A DNA stretch of 64,000 nt from Pleurodeles waltl (Eukaryota; Chordata; Amphibia; Caudata; Salamandridae): assembly GCF_031143425.1 (NCBI RefSeq), contig NC_090448.1, positions 537,310,313 to 537,374,312 of the forward strand, read 5' to 3'. The translations under genes were made by a program, and so were the position numbers. How positions within the stretch are numbered: the first letter of the stretch is position 1; each line of letters opens with the position of its first letter. Of the stretch, positions 1 through 9,422 are shown in pieces. The notes beneath the pieces were generated by a model that did no database searches, was not told the origin of the DNA, and saw nothing but the letters and a program-made list of their open reading frames with translations.

Positions 1-1180
1 CATGCAATATAAAATAGATGTAATGGTAACAAGGTGCAGAACATATACAGCACAAGCAGAGGGGCTGCTATAGATAGGTAATATCCCAAACCCTACACAG
101 TAGCCAAATATGGATGTATTGGACGAGAGGGAGCCCAGACAAAAAAAAAAACTGATAAGGAGGCAACAAAGGAGGACTCCTCAATAAAAGGTCATGAAAC
201 CGGGGGACTGAAAGGAACAGAATAAAGGACAAAACAGCAAAAGTCAAGGGTTGAACAAGTTGAGTGCAAACTACTGCGAAAACGAAGAGTCACAAAAACT
301 GCTGTTGGCAGTTAAGGGAACTCGTGAGAGATGGGGGTAGAGGTACTTAGTTTGCCACTATTTTTCTGGAAGGGTGTCTGATTGTGCTGGCTCACCAGTG
401 GCTGGGGCTGTGCATGTGAGTGTGGGAAAATGTGGTCTTTCAAATGCACATGCATATTTTCCACCTTCCTTTGTGCCATCTCTTGCATGATCCCAGTCAT
501 TTGCGCAGAACGGTATCCTGAGACCTGACACATTAACGTTGGGATTAAATGTTTGGTGGCTGCAATTGGATTGACAGTGAGACACAACTCAATACACCCG
601 AAAACAGTGATAGTGATGGCCCCACATACAATGATTGCAGCACATGTGACATTACCAGGGGTGAATTCAAACAAGCAGGATAGGCAACTGTATAGCATTG
701 CAGTATACTTAATGTCACCCTATTGGCCACATCAGATCCCAGTGATACATAAGAAGCAAGTCTTGTTGCTCCACAGGAACTTCTAGGATGATGAAGTGGT
801 ACCAATTCGAGCACTGAAAGGGAGACCTCACATAAGGCAGTCGAGGCCTATGAAAGCACAGTCAAGTGATCACTGAGGCTGGAAAGTGGTGCTACTCTCA
901 TGTAGAACACTGTGGCTCACCATCTGTGCTGTTCACTAGGATGTGGCATGCTTTCACCATAGAAGTAAAACGAGCAAGGCCATACCATCAACAATGAAAA
1001 TCATTGATATTCTACTAAACAAGATTGAAGACATTGAACTCAAAAAAGCAGTTGTAGACCTAAAAATAGTTTTAAAGCCAGTCAAAAATCCAGAGTTGAT
1101 TGCTTTAAAATGTGTGACACATCGGGTGTGTTACAAGCATAAATACAGCACCAAGGAGGTGATCAAAATGAGTTGGAAAC
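1..1180. other. Unassigned non-coding DNA
   Basis: I see no gene here. A minus-strand open frame at 312-698 (128 codons) has hydrophobic stretches but no motif I recognise. A short adenine run lies near 140. The stretch is probably old repeat or intergenic DNA. Confidence 0.5.
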
Positions 1181-1183
1181 AAT

Positions 1184-1375
1184 GGGGGTTATTCCAACTT
1201 TGGAGGAGGTGTTAATCCGTCCCAAAAAGTGACGGTAAAGTGACGGATATACCACCAGCCGTATTACGAGTTCCATAGGATATAATGGACTCGTAATACG
1301 GCTGGTGGTAAATCCGTCACTTTTCCGTCACTTTTGGGACGGATTAACACCTCCTCCAAAGTTGGAATAACCCCC
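1184..1375. mobile_element. 192-bp fold-back MITE with AAT target duplication
   Basis: The two halves are near-perfect reverse complements. The left end reads GGGGGTTATTCCAACTTTGG and the right end is its inverse, meeting at a centre around 1279. The triplet AAT stands immediately outside both ends (1181-1183 and 1376-1378). A 3-bp target duplication and a GGGGGT-type terminus fit PIF/Harbinger-derived MITEs. The centre, with its CCGTATTACGAGT motif, resembles the centre of the MITE at 39006-39176. There is no coding capacity, so movement would need transposase supplied in trans. Confidence 0.85.
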
Positions 1376-1378
1376 AAT

Positions 1379-2066
1379 GTGTAAAAAACACTGTATCTCC
1401 ACTGCAAAATGTGGAGTTTAGAAGTCAATAAGGTTTTGCTATTGAGGTCAAACACACCTCTTTTCTTGTTAGAATAAGGAGCACCCTAATCAAATTTATT
1501 GTTAGATTGACCTTTGGACATATCGCAACATCAGAAGTCCTCCAAGGTGTTTTATGGTCTTTCCACAAAATAAAGTGTTGCTGTGAAAAAAAGACGTAGC
1601 TATAATTTTTTTAAAGAGCATGCCAAAAGAACATGACTGAAAGGACGGAAAGAGTGCAGGTACAGCCGGGACCCTGCAAGCAAGGACAGGCTTAAAAAAC
1701 ATTACAAGATCCATGAGCTGTTATTTTTTTGCAAGAAAATGAATTCCCTAGAGTGTAAGTGAGAAAAGCTGTGCTAATTAAAGCATGATGTCCATTTGCT
1801 AGACAATTGAATTTTAAGGGAAAATACAAATTATATTAAAGAAATTTGTTACACATTCATTCATACCACCCCACGGAGGGGTGTTTCTGACAGCCATAAG
1901 AATGAAAGGCAGTGATACATAAGGAAAATACTCCATGCAACAGCCACATGGAATGTGGACAGTCTGTAGGGAGGGGAGAAGGGGAAGCTCTCAGTCTGCT
2001 CAGCCTGAAAAAGACTGTACAACACCTCTTTCTCAGAGACAACTTGTTGTTATGTAGTGAGATTAT
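1379..2066. other. Unassigned non-coding DNA
   Basis: This AT-rich stretch lies between the MITE and Harbinger copy A. No gene, RNA or clear repeat was recognised. Confidence 0.5.
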
Positions 2067-2089
2067 GGGGGTCATTCTGACCCTGGCGG
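2067..2089 (+). repeat. Left terminal inverted repeat of Harbinger copy A
   Basis: The outermost 16 bases are identical to the inverse of the right end. The next bases continue into CTGGCGG. A second copy of the inner motif (ATTCTGACCCTGGCGG) follows at 2144-2159. Confidence 0.92.
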
Positions 2090-2140
2090 CCGGTGATAAA
2101 GCGGCGGCCAACCCGCCAACAGGCAGGCAGTAAAAAAAAA

Positions 2141-2160
2141 GGTATTCTGACCCTGGCGGG
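2141..2160 (+). promoter_or_regulatory. Left subterminal copy of the TIR motif
   Basis: Fifteen or more bases of the terminal repeat recur here in direct orientation, about 70 bp inside the left end. The right end has an equivalent subterminal copy. In other transposons such paired sites bind transposase or an accessory DNA-binding protein; that role is inferred here. Confidence 0.6.
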
Positions 2161-2394
2161 AACCGCCAACACAGGCCGCCACTTTAACACTCCGCCCGCC
2201 ACGGCGGGACAGACAAACAGCTCGGCGGTCACCGCCAACAGCCAGGCGGCAGACAATGTACCGCCCACCCTATCACGACCCACCAATCCGCCACCTTTTC
2301 CGGGGCGGGAGCCCCGCCGATAAAAACACGGCGGAAACAGACTACGAACGGGAAAACGCTCACCCATACACACTCAACGAGGAAGGAGGACAGC

Positions 2395-2477
2395 ATGGAG
2401 CCCGAATTACACATCCTACCGGCTATTGTCTATCTGCTCATCTACCACGAGTACGAACGCCGGCGCAGACGACAACG
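2395..2477 (+). CDS. Harbinger copy A transposase, exon 1 (83 nt)
   Basis: This exon encodes MEPELHILP followed by a hydrophobic stretch and an arginine-rich end, ERRRRRQ, with an in-frame start ATG 328 bp inside the left terminus. It ends at a consensus splice donor (CG, then GTGAGTAC). The last two bases join in phase with the first base of the exon at 7890, completing an arginine codon and continuing the basic run into the main transposase exon. The same exon is recognisable at 24051-24133 (83 nt) and 37734-37813 (80 nt), each on the strand opposite its SANT-like gene. It is too short to find by ORF length. The intron it predicts is 5.4 kb. No transcript evidence is available here. Confidence 0.8.
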
Positions 2478-2934
2478 GTGAGTACTGCACCTACGACACA
2501 GGGGAGGGGGGAGGAGGAAAGCTTACGGGCACACACATATGCGACCCCCCCCCCAACTATCTACACACCAATGCAGAGCACCAAGTCACAGTGACACCAC
2601 CCAAACCCCCCGGAATAATGCAAAGACATAATTAAAGTGAGAAACAACATTTATGTATATAAGAGGTTCTTTGAAGTCATGGTAAAATAGCAATATGAAT
2701 AGTAAAAAAACAAGTAAGAAAATAACGAAACCGATAAACATAGGCAATAAGTCCTGCACAGTCACCTAAATTTCCACTGTCCGTGGGCCAAAGTGGATCA
2801 ACACATGGGCAAAGCCCACACAGGAGACCTGAGTCCGTTGGAGAGAACACTGCTGGGGCATCAGATGACAAAACTACAGGCACCTCAGGGGGAAGGGAAG
2901 GGGGGGCACCTCAGCCACATGAGTCCACGACGCC
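2478..2934. other. Harbinger copy A intron 1, non-repetitive part
   Basis: This is the start of the long transposase intron, downstream of the GTGAGT donor. It contains no recognised gene. The SANT-like gene ends further along this intron on the other strand. Confidence 0.5.
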
Positions 2935-2940
2935 AGATCC

Positions 2941-3335
2941 ACGAAGGGTCCACCATGCCCACTGTGCCATCCTGGGGAGTGCAAAGCCACAGTCTCACAA
3001 GTCTCTACAGTGGGTGGGTTGCCCACCGTGCCATCCTGGGGAGTGCAAAGCCACAGTCTCACAAGTCTCTACAGTGGGTGGGTTGCCCACCGTGCCATCC
3101 TGGGGAGTGCAAAGCCACAGTCTCACAAGTCTCTACAGTGGGTGGGTTGCCCACCGTGCCATCCTGGGGAGTGCAAAGCCACAGTCTCACAAGTCTCTAC
3201 AGTGGGTGGGTTGGCCACCGGGCCATCCTGGGGAGAGCAAAGCCACAGTCTCACAAGTCTCTACAGTGGGTGGATTGCCCACTGTTACATCCTGGGGAGT
3301 GCAAAGCCACAGTCCATCAGGTGGATTACAGAGAC
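2941..3335. repeat. 64-bp tandem array, about six units
   Basis: The anchor CCATCCTGGGGAG (last copy diverged) recurs at 2967, 3031, 3095, 3159, 3223 and 3287, an exact 64-bp period. Because 64 is not a multiple of three, open frames crossing it on the plus strand cycle through all three phases and are not credible proteins. The core GGGGAGTGCAAAGCCACAG has a counterpart, on the opposite strand, in the 82-bp array of copy B at 23375-23650. Both arrays lie just beyond the end of the SANT-like gene. Confidence 0.9.
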
Positions 3336-3414
3336 CACTGGTCATGGAGGAGCCATGGTGGGCAGAGTGCGGCGTGAAGGCCTGCCCGACACAGAACCGG
3401 GACTGCCAATGGGC

Positions 3415-4715
3415 CAGCGGTGCTTGAGACGGCGGGGCCCAGCGGAGCGGTGCTTGACAGGAAGGGCCCAGCGGAGCGGTGCTTGAGACGGCGGGGCCCA
3501 GCGGAGCGGTGCTTGACAGGAAGGGCCCAGCGGAGCGGTGCTTGAGACGGCGGGGCCCAGCGGAGCGGTGCTTGAAAGGAAGGGCCCAGCGGAGCGGTGC
3601 TTGAGACGGCGGGGCCCAGCGGAGCGGTGCTTGACAGGAAGGGCCCAGCGGAGCGGTGCTTGACAGGAATGGCCCAGCGGAGCGGTGCTTGAGACGGCGG
3701 GGCCCAGCGGAGCGGTGCTTCACAGGAAGGGCCCAGCGGAGCGGTGCTTGACAGGAAGGGCCCAGCGGAGCGGTGCTTGAGACGGCGGGGCCCAGCGGAG
3801 CGGTGCTTGAGAGGAAGGGCCCAGCGGAACGGTGCTTGACAGGAAGGGCCCAGCGGAGCGGTGCTTGAGACGGCGGGGCCCAGCGGAGCGGTGATTGACA
3901 GGAAGGGCCCAGCGGAGCGGTGCTTGACAGGAAGGGCCCAGCGGAGCGGTGCTTGAGACGGCGGGGCCCAGCGGAGCGGTAGTTGAAAGGAAGGGCCCAG
4001 CGGAGCAGTGCTTGAGACGGCGGGGCCCAGCGGAGCGGTGCTTGACAGGAAGGGCCCAGCGGAGCGGTGCTTGAGACGGCGGGGCCCAGCGGAGCAGTGC
4101 TTGACAGGAAGGGCCCAGCGGAGCGGTGCTTGACAGGAATGGCCCAGCGGAGCGGTGCTTGAGACGGCGGGGCCCAGCGGAGCGGTGCTTGACAGGAAGG
4201 GCCCAGCGGAGCGGTGCTTGACAGGAAGGGCCCAGCGGAGCGGTGCTTGAAAGGAAGGGCCCAGCGGAGCGGTGCTTGACAGGAAGGGCCCAGCGGAGCG
4301 GTGCTTGAGACGGCGGGGCCCAGCGGAGCGGTGCTTGAAAGGAAGGGCCCAGCGGAGCGGTGCTTGAGACGGCGGGGCCCAGCGGAGCGGTGCTTGACAG
4401 GAAGGGCCCAGCGGAGCGGTGCTTGACAGGAAGGGCCCAGCGGAGCGGTGCTTGAAAGGAAGGGCCCAGCGGAGCGGTGCTTGACAGGAAGGGCCCAGCG
4501 GAGCGGTGCTTGAGACGGCGGGGCCCAGCGGAGTGGTGCTTGACAGGAAGGGCCCAGCGGAGCGGTGCTTGAAAGGAAGGGCCCAGCGGAGCGGTGCTTG
4601 AAAGGAAGGGCCCAGCAGAGCGGTGCTTGACAGGAAGGGCCCAGCGGAGCGGTGCTTGAGACGGCGGGGCCCAGCAGAGCGGTGCTTGACAGGAAGGGCC
4701 CAGCGGAGCGGTGCT
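3415..4715. repeat. GC-rich 29/30-bp minisatellite
   Basis: More than 40 units begin CGGTGCTTGA. One unit type (30 bp) contains GACGGCGGGGCCCAGCGGAG and the other (29 bp) contains CAGGAAGGGCCCAGCGGAG; they are interspersed irregularly. The minus strand is free of stops in all three phases of the units, so a long open frame (4853 to 3720) persists despite the 29-bp units. It lies just past the stop codon of the SANT-like gene, inside the transposase intron. The mixed order of units suggests expansion by slippage or unequal exchange. Confidence 0.92.
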
Positions 4716-4835
4716 TGAGACGGCGGGGCCCTCTTCAGCGGTGTCTTTCTGCACGGCGGGGCCCTCTTCAGCGGTGTCTTTCTGCACGGCGGGGCCCTCT
4801 TCAGCGGTGCCTCTCTGCACGGCGGGCCCTCGCAG
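4716..4835. repeat. 33-bp tandem repeat, about 3.5 units
   Basis: Three copies of a 33-bp unit containing GGGGCCCTCTTCAGCGGTG stand next to the minisatellite. On the minus strand each unit reads as eleven codons (KDTAEEGPAVQ). It is in the right place to be an older, still in-frame part of the SANT-like gene tail, but it lies after the apparent stop at 4887. Confidence 0.8.
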
Positions 4836-4886
4836 CGGTGCTTGTCCAGTCATCCCAGGGAGCCAGACCTGGCCAGGACTCCCTGC

Positions 4887-6457
4887 TTAGTCGCCCTCCG
4901 ACCGTGCAGTTGCTGGACCCTTCTGTGACGGAGTCCTGGGCCCGTGGGTGTCCTCCCTCACACCCGGGATGGGGCTTGTAGGGCCCTCCTGGTCCGCGCC
5001 CCTGCTGGCTGACTTCTCCGCCCTGTTGCCCTTGCTCTCCTTCGATGAGGCTCTCTGGCCCTTGCCTCCCCTGGATGTTGTGGCAGGTGAGGGCCCAGGA
5101 TTTCGCTCCTTGGGGGCAGCCGTGTCAGTCTTCTCGCGGCGGCCCCTGAATTTACGGGTCCTCTTCCCAGGGGGGGGGGCTGGCTGTTCCCTTGCTGCTG
5201 GCCGATGTATCTGTGCTGGGAAAGGGTGGACTCCAAAACCCCTGCACAATGGTGACACTTGAAGCAGGGCTGGTGGTGGCTGAGGTGCTCTTGGGACTCT
5301 TAGCAGATGGAGGGGGTGGGTCAGGTGGGGCAAAGAGGTTAAGTTTGGAGAGGTGAAGTTTTTTAGGACCAATGTAAAGGGTAGGTGTAGTGGGTATGGG
5401 AGTGGAGGAAGAGGATGTGGTTGTAGGAGAGTCAGGTGTGCTGTCTTTGGGTGCAGGTGCTTGTGACGTAGGCTGTCGTGAGGTGGTTGGCTGTTGGGTG
5501 GGTGGCTGCCTGCGTTTGTGTGTCTTGGAAGAGGGGGTGACAGACACAGTGGGAGAGGACACAGGGGACGTGTAAATGGCAGTGGGAGTGGTGACTGCAC
5601 GTGGGCGGACTGTACTGGAGAGTGTGCTGGTGATGGAAGTACTGGCTGATGGTGGTGTGCATGCAGGTGTGAGTGGAGACGTCACAGGGAGGGAGGAGGG
5701 AGACGAGGAGGTGGGGGACACAGGGGTGGTAGTGACTGTTGGCATGTCTGCATCTGGGTGTTGCTTGGGTGAATGCTTGTGTGATCTGTGGTGCTTATGT
5801 CTGGATGAGCTGCCCTTGGGTGTTGAGGTGTGTGCAGGCTGGTCTGATGGTATGGATGGGATAGGCTGAGGAACAGGAGACAGAGACAGGGTGGAGGCAG
5901 ATAGAAGAGGGAGGCTGGAAACAGGGACAATGGCTGCCGTCAGTGCTGAGGCTAGAGCATTGAACGATCATTGATGGGCAGCCTGACCCGAATGAATGCC
6001 CTCCAGGTATGCATTGCTCCGATGCACCTCCCTCTCTACCCCCTGGATGGCATTCAAAAGGGTAGACTGCCCAACAATGATGGTCTGTAGTAGGTCAATG
6101 ACCTCCGCACTGAGGGCAGCAGGGGTAACAGGGGCAGGGCCTGAGGTGCCTGGGGCGAAGGAGATGCCCGCCTTCTTGGGCAAGCGGGCACGGAGCGAAG
6201 GCTGAGGGGCTGCTGGGAGGGCAGAGCTGGTGCGCTGGGTGGCGGCTGTACCTGTAGAGGCGGGGGCCCGGATGTTGCCGCCACCGCTAGGGAGCTCCCT
6301 TCCGAGGACGTGTCGGTGTCGCTGGTGTCACCACGGGTCCCCGTTGTGGTGCTCCCCTCGCCCTCCGTATCACTGGTGACCTCGGTGTCTGTACCATGGC
6401 CCACCGGGGCCTTGTGAGTTGCAGGTCCCTCGTGCTCCAATGCCAATTCTCCTCCGC
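4887..6457 (-). pseudogene. Harbinger copy A SANT-like gene, exon 3 (low-complexity tail, broken)
   Basis: This is the last coding exon of the nested gene. It starts after an acceptor (ATCATCAG) at 6458, in phase with exon 2. It encodes an acidic Ser/Thr/Asp stretch, a short coiled coil (AEVIDLLQTI to SNAYLEGIHSG, about 6120-5990), a Ser/Thr/Pro-rich linker with basic patches, the motif PKKLHLSKLNLFAPP (about 5375-5330) and a basic Lys/Arg-rich end. Three lesions are visible: a frame change in a C run around 6265, a TGA at 5968 in a context fitting CGA decay, and a frame change at the long C run near 5170. The coiled coil and the PKKL motif are recognisable in copy C, and PKKL also in copy B, so this tail was under selection in the ancestor. 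Its function is unknown. Confidence 0.72.
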
Positions 6458-6849
6458 CTGATGATGCTAATGCACACATGCACAAGAAGACAAAGAAAAA
6501 GGGTGGGGGGAGAAATAAAAACAGGTTGAGTGTATGCATTGTCAACACCGTTGGCGGAGAGGACAGACACAGGAGCCTCATGCACTACGCCGCGCAATCG
6601 GGGTACACTACTCAGTACTTGTGACTAGGCCAACAGGTCTATGGACAACATATGCGCACATGGGTGATGCAGGACCATGGATTGCTGTACTTGGCACCCT
6701 ACAGAGGTGGGGGGCGGGGGCACAGGGCCATGCCTAAAGGAGGGGACTACACTACAGAAAGCGCCCTGGCCTAATGTCACCCACAGCCCTCCTCCACCAC
6801 CCAGGCACCTCCACTGCGCGTAAAGATAGCAGTATGTGCTGGTACTCAC

Positions 6850-7120
6850 CCCCTTGTGTCTGCTGTGATGTCCTCACGCGCCCATCCAATTCGGGGTAGG
6901 CCACCGCCAGGATCCGGGACATCAGGGGGGACAAGGTACGACTGGCACCCCTCCTACGTTGGGAGGCCATCCCCAGCAGTGACTCAGCGGTCTTCCTGGT
7001 CCCGCGGCGGATGTCCTCCCACCTCTTTCGGCAGTGGGTGCCCCGTCTTGTGTGGACCCACAGGGCCCGGACTTCCTTGGCGATGGCACGCCAAATGTCG
7101 ACTTTCTGATGGGCGCTGAC
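6850..7120 (-). CDS. Harbinger copy A SANT-like gene, exon 2 (trihelix DNA-binding domain)
   Basis: This 271-nt exon begins after an AG acceptor at 7121 and ends at a GTGAGT donor. It encodes helices two and three of a Myb/SANT-like trihelix: KVDIWRAIAKEVRAL, then THCRKRWEDIRRGTRKTAE with the tryptophans spaced as in this fold. A second half, LSPLMSRILAVAYPELDG, follows. The matching exon in copy C (32785-33055) is also exactly 271 nt and keeps the AHQK or THQK start and the AVAYPEL-like end. That length identity is strong support for the exon boundaries. No stop interrupts it here. Confidence 0.82.
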
Positions 7121-7327
7121 CTATTTGACATGTACAGGGTGGGAAAGGAAATTTCAACATATTTCTGCATGTTAGATGTGATTGCCCCCCCCTCCCCAAC
7201 CCTGCCATGTGGCACATGCTCTCATCTGTCGTGCCTTGCACTCCTCATTCGCTCCCCACCCCACCATCTTACATCCACCATACACGACCCAGGCATAGTC
7301 CATTCAACGTGCACCCAGTGTACTTAC

Positions 7328-7441
7328 CTGTTGGTCTGGAGGACCGTAGAGTAGCGCATACTGGGGTAGGACCCCATCCACAAGTTTCTCCAACTCTTCT
7401 GAAGTGAAGGCAGGGGCCCTTTCCCCAGTCGCAGCAGCCAT
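7328..7441 (-). CDS. Harbinger copy A SANT-like gene, exon 1 (start codon)
   Basis: This exon has 38 codons from ATG at 7441, starting MAAATGERAPAF and followed by helix one of the trihelix, SEELEKLVDGVLPQY. It ends at a perfect CAG/GTAAGTA donor and joins exon 2 in phase zero. The cognate exon in copy C (30722-30823) has the same ERAPAF and LV.EVLP signatures. The gene lies wholly inside the 5.4-kb transposase intron, antisense to it. Unlike the Myb-like gene at 9.4-10.9 kb, it has a different trihelix sequence and a long low-complexity tail, so it is a separate second DNA-binding protein of the element. A role in terminus recognition or nuclear import is a guess by analogy with known Harbinger Myb-like partners. 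Confidence 0.8.
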
Positions 7442-7889
7442 TGTCTCTTCCAGACCGAGGTCACAGCAGCACTTGCAGTGTAGGTCCTCTCCTGTGGATG
7501 ATCAGGTCTCGAGTGATTAAGCAGATAGAAAATGGCGGTCACGCCCGCGGCGGTGCGTACCGCGACCGCCGGCGCACATCGTCATTGGCTCCTGAGACCC
7601 ATAGGGTTCAATGTTAACCAATGCTGCTTTGCGCCGTGGTCTTCGACCGCCTACCACCACGGTGAGCCACGCCAGCGCAGTGACCTCACATCCCACTGTC
7701 ACACTTCACACGTCAGGCAGCCGCCATTTCAAGGGCCCACATGGCCTGATTTCTACTGCGTCACACAGGCCTAGGCCTTGCATTGCCACTCATACAAGCC
7801 ATTCAATGCATAGCGAATCGTGTAATGTGCAAGCTGTGGGAAAGAACCTGATGGTTGCTTGACTCTGTGCTCCATGTTGTCCTTCCTAG
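7442..7889. promoter_or_regulatory. Region upstream of the SANT-like gene and of transposase exon 2
   Basis: These 448 bp separate the start codon of the SANT-like gene (minus) from the main transposase exon (plus). A CpG-rich patch at about 7540-7575 would suit a promoter for the SANT-like gene. A GTGAGC donor at 7662 together with the acceptor at 7888-7889 would also allow a shorter transposase transcript starting here. No clear TATA box was found. Confidence 0.45.
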
Positions 7890-8925
7890 GCACCGTCCGC
7901 TGGGACTTGCGAGGAGAAGGATGAATCCTCCCGTGTACCGACCGCTGGTGGAACTGTCGACAATGGAAGAACGACATATTATACTTCGATACCGACTTGA
8001 CCGAGCCACTATACATGAACTGTGTGCCCAGCTGGAGCCAGACCTGATGTCCCCCATCCGCCAACCCACAGGGATTCCCCCTCTGGTGCAGGTTCTGTCA
8101 GTACTCCATTTTTTGGCTAGTGGCTCTTTTCAGACAACAGTGGCCATGTCATCAGGGATGTCTCAGCCTATGTTTTCTAAGGTTTTGTCCAGAGTGTTGT
8201 CTGCCCTGATGAAATACATGCGGAGATACATTGTTTTCCCTGAGGAGGGTGATTTGGCCACTGTGAAGGGTGATTTCTATGCCCTTGGACATATCCCCAA
8301 CATCATTGGTGCCATTGATGGGACCCATGTAGCTTTAGTACCCCCAAAAGACAATGAGCAGGTGTACAGAAATAGAAAAAGTTACCATTCGATGAATGTC
8401 CAGGTGGTCTGTTTGGCTGACCAGTACATCTCCCATCTAAATGCCAAGTTCCCTGGGTCAGTGCATGACGCGTATGTCATGCGAAATAGCAGCATCCCTT
8501 ATGTGATGGAACAGCTACAGAGACACCGTGTGTGGCTAATAGGGGACTCTGGTTACCCCAACCTGCCTTGGCTATTGACCCCAGTGAGGAATCCCCGGAC
8601 CAGGGCAGAGGAACGGTACAATGAGGCCCATGGGCGAACTAGGAGGATCATAGAAAGGACCTTCGGGGTCCTGAAGGCCAGGTTTAGGTGCCTGCATATG
8701 ACAGGGGGATCCCTCATCTACTCACCAAAGAAGGTGTGTCATATCATCATGGCCTACTGTATGCTTCACAACCTGGCTTTGCGACGCCAGGTGCCTTTCC
8801 TGCAGGAGGATGGTCCAGATGGTGGTGTTGTAGCAGCTGTGGAGCCTGTGGAGAGTGAAGAGGAGGAAGACGACGGGGACGACACGGACAACAGGGACAC
8901 AGTTATACAACAGTATTTTCACTAG
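7890..8925 (+). CDS. Harbinger copy A HARBI1-type DDE transposase, main exon (intact)
   Basis: This exon encodes a PIF/Harbinger transposase of the DDE_Tnp_4 type, which cuts and rejoins transposon ends. It starts after a pyrimidine-rich acceptor (CCTTCCTAG). The first internal ATG is at 7921; joined to the 2395 exon the product is 372 aa. Numbered in the full protein, family motifs in order are IGAIDGTHV (Asp171), FPGSVHDAYV (Asp221), GDSGYPN (Asp247) and IIERTFGVLK (Glu283), giving the expected catalytic residues with 35 residues between the last Asp and Glu. An N-terminal helix-turn-helix-like part and an acidic C-terminal tail flank the core. No frameshift or stop is present. The stop is followed 7 nt later by an intron donor, too close to trigger decay. 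Confidence 0.93.
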
Positions 8926-8932
8926 CACCCAG

Positions 8933-9042
8933 GTAAGAATCATCCACGCCATTTTACATTTACTTCTGGCCTCCTGCATCTCTACTTTCTGTATCCCCCC
9001 AGTTCCTTTTCACTGAATTTTGACTTTCCCTTCCCTTTTCAG
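8933..9042 (+). other. Predicted 3'UTR intron of the transposase
   Basis: CAG/GTAAGA at 8933 and a long pyrimidine tract ending TTTTCAG at 9042 form a strong 110-bp intron just after the stop codon. It is predicted from the sequence only. Confidence 0.55.
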
Positions 9043-9209
9043 AGGTGTATGACCCACAGCGTGACTTCTGCTTTGTTTGCCCATGGACTAATGCTTCTTG
9101 ACACTGGTATGTTGTCATCACAATGTAAAAGAACATTATTGCACCGTTATGTGTGATACATTTGTAAAGAATACAAGCAGACTCCTGACATTTGAAGTGC
9201 AATTGGTGA

Positions 9210-9215
9210 TTTATT
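9210..9215 (-). terminator. Poly(A) signal of the Myb-like gene
   Basis: AATAAA on the minus strand lies about 210 bp after the Myb-like stop. The transposase transcript on the other strand would end nearby (AATACA at about 9168), so the two genes meet tail to tail. Confidence 0.6.
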
Positions 9216-9422
9216 TTAAGTGCTGCGTATAGGTCCGTGATAGTAAAACGGTGATGGGTGGAGTAATGTCCATGGCAGAGTCCAGTTCTCAGTAGCACAG
9301 GTGCGATGTCCATATGCCTGTGGAAGGATGGAGCAGGGGCAGTTCAAGGTTGGACAGGGTGCCAATGTGGGACAGTGGGATGACATCAGGGGGTATCTTA
9401 GGCTGGCGGGGGTCTTGGCATC

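Noticed and set aside
2783..3427. A 214-codon plus-strand open frame in the 64-bp array
   Set aside because: The unit length is not divisible by three and equally good frames exist in other phases; it is a product of the repeat.
2941..4835. CRISPR array
   Set aside because: The repeats are head-to-tail without unique spacers, and the context is a eukaryotic DNA transposon.
3720..4853. A 377-codon minus-strand open frame as a real protein
   Set aside because: It lies wholly in the 29/30-bp and 33-bp arrays, changes phase with each 29-bp unit and has no domain.
5152..5745. The Ser/Thr/Pro-rich 197-codon open frame as an independent mucin-like gene
   Set aside because: It continues the frame upstream across one TGA into the coiled-coil part of the SANT-like exon 3, so it is part of that gene.
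7855..7920. Extending the transposase upstream to the non-ATG start at 7855
   Set aside because: An acceptor splice site at 7889 and the in-phase exon at 2395 explain the region better; the codons before 7890 would be intronic.
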